Shown here: piece after piece, positions 7,801 to 9,200 of the stretch
Layout of the letters: every line of letters begins with the position of its first letter
Numbering within the stretch: position 1 is the first letter of the stretch
From: JAPLLS01 sp041309145
Lineage (GTDB): Bacteria; Omnitrophota; Gorgyraeia; Gygaellales; Profunditerraquicolaceae
Reading direction: 5' to 3'
Assembly (NCBI GenBank): GCA_041309145.1
Contig: JBFZAG010000055.1
Coordinates: 1-9,200 of the forward strand
Length of the DNA: 9,200 nucleotides
Notes under the pieces: generated by a model
Told to the model about the DNA's origin: nothing
What the model saw: only the letters and a program-made list of their open reading frames with translations
Databases searched by the model: none
Position numbers and translations under genes: made by a program

Positions 7801-9200
7801 ATCTTGTCCCTGTATGAATACACGCCTCGGTCTATGTCCGCGCTGGGCCGGGCCGCGCAATATATCAAGGACGATAACAGGAAGTTCGAGATTCTATTTA
7901 AGCTGGAAGCGTTATTTAAAAATGAAGACAATAAGATCCAGGCAGCGTCAGCCCGGGCCTATGGCCTGATCGGAAAGACCACCAAGGATGATCTCAAAAA
8001 ACCCGGATTTCTCCTGAAACTGGAGCCGTTATTCAAATCCAAAGACATTGATGTGCGCGCATCCGCAGGTCAGGCGTATGGCCTGATCGGACAAAGCATC
8101 GCGGACGACGCCAGTAAACTCAAGATCCTCGCCGGGCTGGAAAAGCGAATAAAGGAGGTTGACTCCTGGCAAGAACTTGAAACCGTAAGCCTGGCCTATG
8201 GACTGATCGGAGAAAGCCTCAAAGAAGAAGCCGCTAAACTTGAGCTTCTGGCCATGCTGGAGACGTTATTCCAGAATAACGAATGGGATATCCGCAGAAG
8301 AGCGGCCCAAATCTACGGACAGATCGGAAAAGATATCAAAAGCGATACCCGCAAACTTGATTTTCTTACTAAGTTATATTCTTTATTGAATGACGAACAC
8401 GGTTATGTCTGCCCGCACGCGGGAGAAGCCTACGGGCTTATCGCCCAGAATATCGCCGGGGACAAACGGAAACTTGAATTCATGGCCACAGTGAAGAAGT
8501 TATTTACGGATGAAAGGTGGGAAGTCCGCTATTCCTCAGCCCTGGCCTACGGCTTGATCGGACAGAGTATCAAAGATAATAGCCTTAAACCCGGATTTCT
8601 GACAAATTTAGAAATGTTATTTAAAGATAAAGAAAGTTTTGTCCGTCGAGTCACAGCCGAGGCATATGGCCTGATCGCACAGACTATGAGCGATGATAAA
8701 GTTAAACTCAAGTCCCTTGATCAACTAGAATTATTATTTAATGATTCTGATATCGTGGTCAAGGGGGCGGCAGCTTTGGCTTATGGCCAGATCGGGCAGA
8801 ACATTAAGGAGGATTCTCTTAAATCAAGGATACTGGCCAAATTGGATTCGCTTTTAGCGAACTATGGCAGTTTTGTGGGAATTTTGGTCCGCCGCCCGGT
8901 AATTAAAGGGTATGGCCTGATCGCGCAGAGCTTCAAGGATAACGACCGTAAACTTGAATTACTTCCGGCGCTGGAAAAGGCGCTGAAAGATCAAAACGAA
9001 GTAGTTCGCGCATCCGCGGGGGAGACCTACGGCCAGATCGCCCAGGATATGCTGGCTTCCCACCAGGATGCTCTGGCTTCGCTATATCGGACCAATCACG
9101 CTAAATTCATTTCTTCGCAGGGTATAGACCTGGAGACCATATTCGGCCAGCAGACATCTGACGAGCTGGAGGCGCTGATCAAGGAGTACGGGGATGTGGG
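1747..9200 (+). CDS. Giant secreted HEAT-repeat / tandem AAA+ ATPase protein, 5' part
   Basis: One frame runs without a stop from 1747 to the right edge, giving 2484 codons with the 3' end missing. Order of parts: signal peptide (1-22); N-terminal domain (about 25-385) resembling a domain I recall from large exported Omnitrophota proteins, with FWVNL (94-98), WIVPGE (171-176) and YFSGGINL (331-338); Pro/Ala linker (about 386-440); AAA+ lid-like segment with SLRELIR (446-560); HEAT-like array 1 (about 614-1193); linker; midasin-type AAA1 (about 1280-1560) and AAA2 (about 1680-1855); second lid copy (1858-1972); HEAT-like array 2 (about 2030-2446); third partial module. ATG 1747 was chosen because it starts an ideal signal peptide; an in-frame TTG at 1663 is possible but would bury it. 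The spacing to the promoter supports ATG 1747, although no clear ribosome site is visible. Function unknown: a remodelling ATPase on a repeat scaffold is the inference. The oddity is ATPase domains behind an export signal. Confidence 0.85.
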   Translation, partial: MFRKIISYLLIIVFASQQAGFSQTLPAGQMVVLPSLIYTFKPAHLRYIGFSPDFRKVKILLDKGNQPAQSSLPATAKDLLKYVNIGLSLPNSSFWVNLRPENSQEMIDANLERTDIGKVFLEADVQLKKDLAKFTSPNIQEGREYWDQLYRKAEELFNSQNISIPTLTRPWIVPGEIIIRNTGASVYIYKATLNVMLDADYSKAKGKNGSQTDDPRLKELNEYSSQLIKKIILPKLVMEVNFSQRYAGLRQVYYSLILAQFLKFKTKSNKAEIAGIGLREQIDNFDLRGVLSPKPWSKETYWKQYKDSFDKGEYKLNETAPSLLGMSVRTYFSGGINLGLSEQQIAQAGAGNILSALFSFLGQASNEFFIFQTKNTELLQTDRSTFSDPDAAGIEVVAKGAEIAPIVVAKTPGIAPVADTQKKDGGKLQPAINLRDLSGIDVEELVNFHNQFEQLVKENKIGQETPEGYRVSLRELIRVAEFIKQHKDLNPNLALAWALREIYFNRLQSDNDRDQVKQLISSLKTLKNIDLEPVFGEQTTDELETLIQQYGYLGAYIMYHLQGDIPQNVRSVIERAIKESAGDEKVLVNILPLLPAELASDVLDQMEKTEEVIEAYGEVGTRLESENLKIKHVRVLLAELREKPKVLSSNINEIIARLAAEGLGRIGPALKDEKLKVEIIKRLLEIPKDSEYYVREATALAIDQIYPTLKDDKLGNQIAEGLLVLLSGGARDVTIAAAKVLTLIPILKDKKLQVRVLNGLLSLFMNSDDEISDAVAGAFNEIAQKTEDDQLLAEIADRLLKLFKENGWDAGRSAAVEAFGRIWPKLKDEKLQAEIVYRLFKLSEDSNEDVRKAAVRALSLIWSMLKDDKPQIDIAAKFFKFLNEDESDVVRSASGEALGRIWPELKDEQMQRKAANSLLKLLNDEKFVIFRSAAQALSQIYPALKDENLRDDIADRLTEISSNDKEYVAIYRLVAAESLVQIQAKFKDNRSLAKTVDVLLGLLKNSDGEIIDSAAKTLGRLALKLEDEQVQVKILDGLLDSIKVKKYRFAIVELLVPLGLALQDDNSKAKIADKFLEMLKSGGKLTGELAQGSLGQLLPAFKDEKLLGKIADRLLEFSNYMDKENYNVCNSAAKALGYLGPTLKDDKFKARAGDRLLGLFKNIDKERRNIASQSYAQLHQPVINDNQGLLERAYIQNHAKYISTHSTNLKEISVSPYELKENNEYLEGIVKGQVVVRQKIFAKSQRSQAPPEDAESSNMVLNLDTARDLIDLLFFTTQTKLQPVFLMGPTGTGKTSKLRYLSHLVGKPFHRVQINAQTDELDLIGHFMPKGMSISFIEAAGLVDEHLKANQLGKLQYAVSILMPAQYQSVQDKAEFVKRQIESALYLKGTPEAETFIRSLGHILLHGTSGVELEFKEAQFLKSLKAGDWILLDEINLAREESLGILYGLLTKGYIDVNGERINLKQNNGMLFAAGNPWSDARRQLFSEAFENRFQLFYMPQIKPSQMAQILFEKYRIDQLTLADIQGLVELNNHLDIQMKAYYFEGFENEQPYPFTIRNLEHILQNTQLRLKSQGNTLTPSQAMLKEAYIEYKDILGRSEVNLPKLLTEMEKSFKDKVGDQVIDLGYEEGDSSFDGIALAAPEQEVSLTDKKRLTTDDVNLVLTKSTKEAMKAILYGFRNRRRPIMLLGQTAGGKTDTIANTARILGWKYHSENLRDTTLSSLIGNYSRAPKTGILEFHDGILIEAMKNGYCLVLEEINFMDTGLLEVISEWVDEGYFTNPKNHEKVKVHPDFRLFATLNPIQGTTRLSSGRNELPAPFINRFKLVWVKEKTRAEQIQIFQEILKKSNIDSSFSEEVVNFHNQFEQLVKDNKIGQETPEGYRVSLRELIRVAEFIKQHKQLGPKHSLAWALREIYYNRLQSDNDRDQVKQLITSLKSLQNNNLDPIFGEQTADELETLIKEHGYAGAYLLYHTKGELLPEETKEFISRIVKQFDENAVDTKQIPFELLTAFPADLAVDILSLYEYTPRSMSALGRAAQYIKDDNRKFEILFKLEALFKNEDNKIQAASARAYGLIGKTTKDDLKKPGFLLKLEPLFKSKDIDVRASAGQAYGLIGQSIADDASKLKILAGLEKRIKEVDSWQELETVSLAYGLIGESLKEEAAKLELLAMLETLFQNNEWDIRRRAAQIYGQIGKDIKSDTRKLDFLTKLYSLLNDEHGYVCPHAGEAYGLIAQNIAGDKRKLEFMATVKKLFTDERWEVRYSSALAYGLIGQSIKDNSLKPGFLTNLEMLFKDKESFVRRVTAEAYGLIAQTMSDDKVKLKSLDQLELLFNDSDIVVKGAAALAYGQIGQNIKEDSLKSRILAKLDSLLANYGSFVGILVRRPVIKGYGLIAQSFKDNDRKLELLPALEKALKDQNEVVRASAGETYGQIAQDMLASHQDALASLYRTNHAKFISSQGIDLETIFGQQTSDELEALIKEYGDV
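1813..2901 (+). other. N-terminal domain of the giant protein, Omnitrophota-type
   Basis: The roughly 360 residues after the signal peptide form a non-repetitive domain with few cysteines. Recognisable blocks are YTFKPAHLRYIGFSPD (40-55), FWVNLRPEN (94-102), RTDIGKVFLEADVQLKK (about 115-131), TRPWIVPGEIII (169-180), KATLNVMLDADY (190-201), RYAGLRQVYYSLILAQF (about 245-262) and YFSGGINL (331-338). I recall similar blocks, in this order, at the start of many large secreted proteins of Omnitrophota, usually fused to varied C-terminal parts. I know no function and no Pfam name for it. It may be a targeting or processing domain shared by a family of exported proteins. Confidence 0.45.
2932..2997 (+). 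repeat. Imperfect 33-bp tandem duplication in the Pro/Ala linker
   Basis: Two adjacent 33-bp units (2932-2964 and 2965-2997) agree at about 25 positions by hand count. They encode VVAK-x-x-EIAPI and VVAK-x-x-GIAPV, extending a flexible Pro/Ala linker between the N-terminal domain and the first lid segment. Confidence 0.6.
3082..3426 (+). repeat. Orphan AAA+ lid segment, copy 1 of internal duplication
   Basis: Codons 446-560 (VNFHNQFEQL to GAYIMYH) align without gaps to codons 1858-1972 at a fixed offset of 4236 bases, with 94 of 115 residues identical by hand count and high identity at DNA level. In copy 2 the segment is the C-terminal helical lid that follows an AAA+ core, with SLRELIR supplying a sensor-2-like arginine (Arg474 here). 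In copy 1 no Walker A, Walker B or arginine finger precedes it, only a flexible linker. So this is a lid without an ATPase core. Confidence 0.8.
3586..5325 (+). repeat. HEAT-like array 1, about 13-14 units
   Basis: The hallmark LKDE/LKDD turn recurs at codons starting 3754, 3871, 3985, 4102 (degenerate), 4222, 4339, 4459, 4576, 4702, 4819, 4930, 5047 and 5173. The spacing is 37-42 residues and mostly 39-40. A degenerate first unit (EAYGEVG) starts near 3586. The consensus unit is a helical pair: AAxALGRIWPxLKDEKLQ, then IADRLLxLL, ending in VRxAA. This is the HEAT/PBS-lyase-like alpha-solenoid pattern, expected to form a curved protein- or ligand-binding scaffold. The array ends in YIQNHAKYIS (5326-5355), a motif that also closes array 2. 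DNA wording such as CTTAAAGACGAAAA recurs, and TTA/TTG leucine codons are very frequent. Confidence 0.8.
5584..6480 (+). other. AAA+ module 1 (midasin/MoxR-type) with an insertion
   Basis: Walker A is GPTGTGKT (1288-1295, Lys1294) and is followed by INAQTDELDLIG, typical of midasin/AAA_5 modules. Walker B is WILLDEINLA (Asp1433, Glu1434), sensor 1 is AAGNPW (Asn1476), the arginine finger is ENRF (Arg1493), and a lid arginine lies in FTIRNLEH (Arg1558). All residues needed for ATP binding and hydrolysis are present. Compared with AAA2 there is an extra stretch of about 79 residues (1332-1410), mostly helical in character, between DLIGHFMPKG and the helix leading into Walker B. This is the place where this clade carries its helix-2 insert. 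Confidence 0.85.
6766..7317 (+). other. AAA+ module 2 (midasin/MoxR-type)
   Basis: Walker A is GQTAGGKT (1689-1696, Lys1695). A compact SLIGNYSRAPKTG stretch leads to Walker B LVLEEIN, where the usual Asp is Glu1756 before the catalytic Glu1757. Sensor 1 is FATLNP (Asn1800), followed by SSGRNELPAPFINRF with an arginine finger candidate Arg1822. The C-terminal lid is the segment listed as duplication copy 2. The FRLFATLNP and GR-x-x-L-x-x-P-F-x-NRF spacing matches midasin/dynein-clade AAA modules closely. The Glu for Asp change in Walker B is conservative, so this module may still bind or hydrolyse ATP. Confidence 0.85.
7318..7662 (+). repeat. AAA2 lid segment, copy 2 of internal duplication
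   Basis: Codons 1858-1972 form the natural C-terminal lid of AAA2, with sensor-2-like SLRELIR (Arg1886), followed by a conserved post-lid motif FGEQTADELETLI (about 7585-7623). It is the partner of the orphan copy at 3082-3426. Both copies lead into a HEAT-like array through a short diverged stretch (LLPAEL-ASDVL versus AFPADLAVDIL). Confidence 0.85.
7834..9084 (+). repeat. HEAT-like array 2, at least 10 units
   Basis: The motif AYGLIG or AYGQI recurs with its Tyr codon at 7960, 8077, 8197, 8314, 8431, 8548, 8665, 8782, 8911 and 9028. The period is exactly 117 bp (39 residues) in seven of nine intervals; the exceptions are 120 and 129. A degenerate first unit (ALGRAAQYIKDDNRK) precedes them. 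The consensus is VRASAGQAYGLIGQSIKDD, then KLELLxKLExLFK. The fold is expected to be the same alpha-solenoid as array 1, but the consensus is distinct, so the two arrays have diverged or been homogenised separately. It closes with YRTNHAKFIS (9085-9114), as array 1 closes with YIQNHAKYIS. Confidence 0.8.
9124..9200 (+). repeat. Third, truncated copy of the post-lid motif
   Basis: IDLETIFGQQTSDELEALI and the following KEYGDVG, up to the window edge, match IDLEPVFGEQTTDELETLI (from 3331) and LDPIFGEQTADELETLI (from about 7573). Here the motif follows a HEAT-like array directly, without the lid helices. This predicts another HEAT-type module just beyond the window. Confidence 0.75.

Noticed and set aside
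1941..7931. Open frames on the - strand inside the giant gene, including 2125-2478 and 6924-7442
   Set aside because: All are antisense to the continuous 2484-codon frame with clear motifs. The longest, 6924-7442, mirrors the conserved AAA2 and lid region, and its Ser/Leu-rich translation is an artefact.
7724..7969. 81-codon + strand frame starting ATG at 7724
   Set aside because: It is out of frame with the giant gene over a region whose main frame shows conserved HEAT-like units, and its Arg/Ser/Pro-rich translation resembles no family.

Overview
The window looks like part of a genome from an uncultivated bacterium of the Omnitrophota (PVC superphylum) or a close relative. This is inferred from three things: a very large secreted multidomain protein whose N-terminal region resembles a domain I recall from large exported Omnitrophota proteins, tandem HEAT-like arrays joined to midasin/MoxR-type AAA+ modules, and a DUF5752 gene next to a TreT-like glycosyltransferase. 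No rRNA, tRNA, CRISPR array or mobile element is visible. All supported genes lie on the + strand.

Layout. Positions 1-327 hold the 3' end of a DUF5752-family gene. It overlaps by 14 bases a complete GT4 glycosyltransferase of the trehalose synthase (TreT) type (314-1528), so the two probably form a translationally coupled pair in sugar or glycogen/trehalose metabolism. Positions 1529-1746 form a regulatory intergenic stretch. It contains a possible terminator hairpin, a 12-bp LacI/cre-like palindrome, a near-consensus sigma70 promoter (TTGAAA, 17 bp, TATACT), and a roughly 100-nt leader whose 3' half resembles a degenerate c-di-GMP-I (GEMM) riboswitch.

From 1747 to the right edge the window is one uninterrupted reading frame of 2484 codons that has not ended by 9200. 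It can be missed because it has no stop codon in the window. In order it encodes: a Sec signal peptide; an N-terminal alpha/beta-looking domain of about 360 residues; a Pro/Ala linker; an orphan AAA+ lid-like segment; a HEAT-like array of about 13-14 units; a linker; two tandem midasin/dynein-type AAA+ ATPase modules; the same lid segment again (about 82% identical in protein to the first); a second HEAT-like array of at least 10 units with a near-constant 39-residue period; and the start of a third copy of the post-lid motif at the right edge. The protein appears to have grown by duplication of a module (AAA+ pair, lid, HEAT array), with the first module lacking its ATPase core.

The unusual object is this giant gene: a predicted exported protein carrying two apparently intact ATP-binding modules. 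I know of no described system with this architecture. Its function cannot be assigned from the window. By analogy with midasin/MoxR remodelling ATPases, a protein-assembly or remodelling role is the most natural guess.
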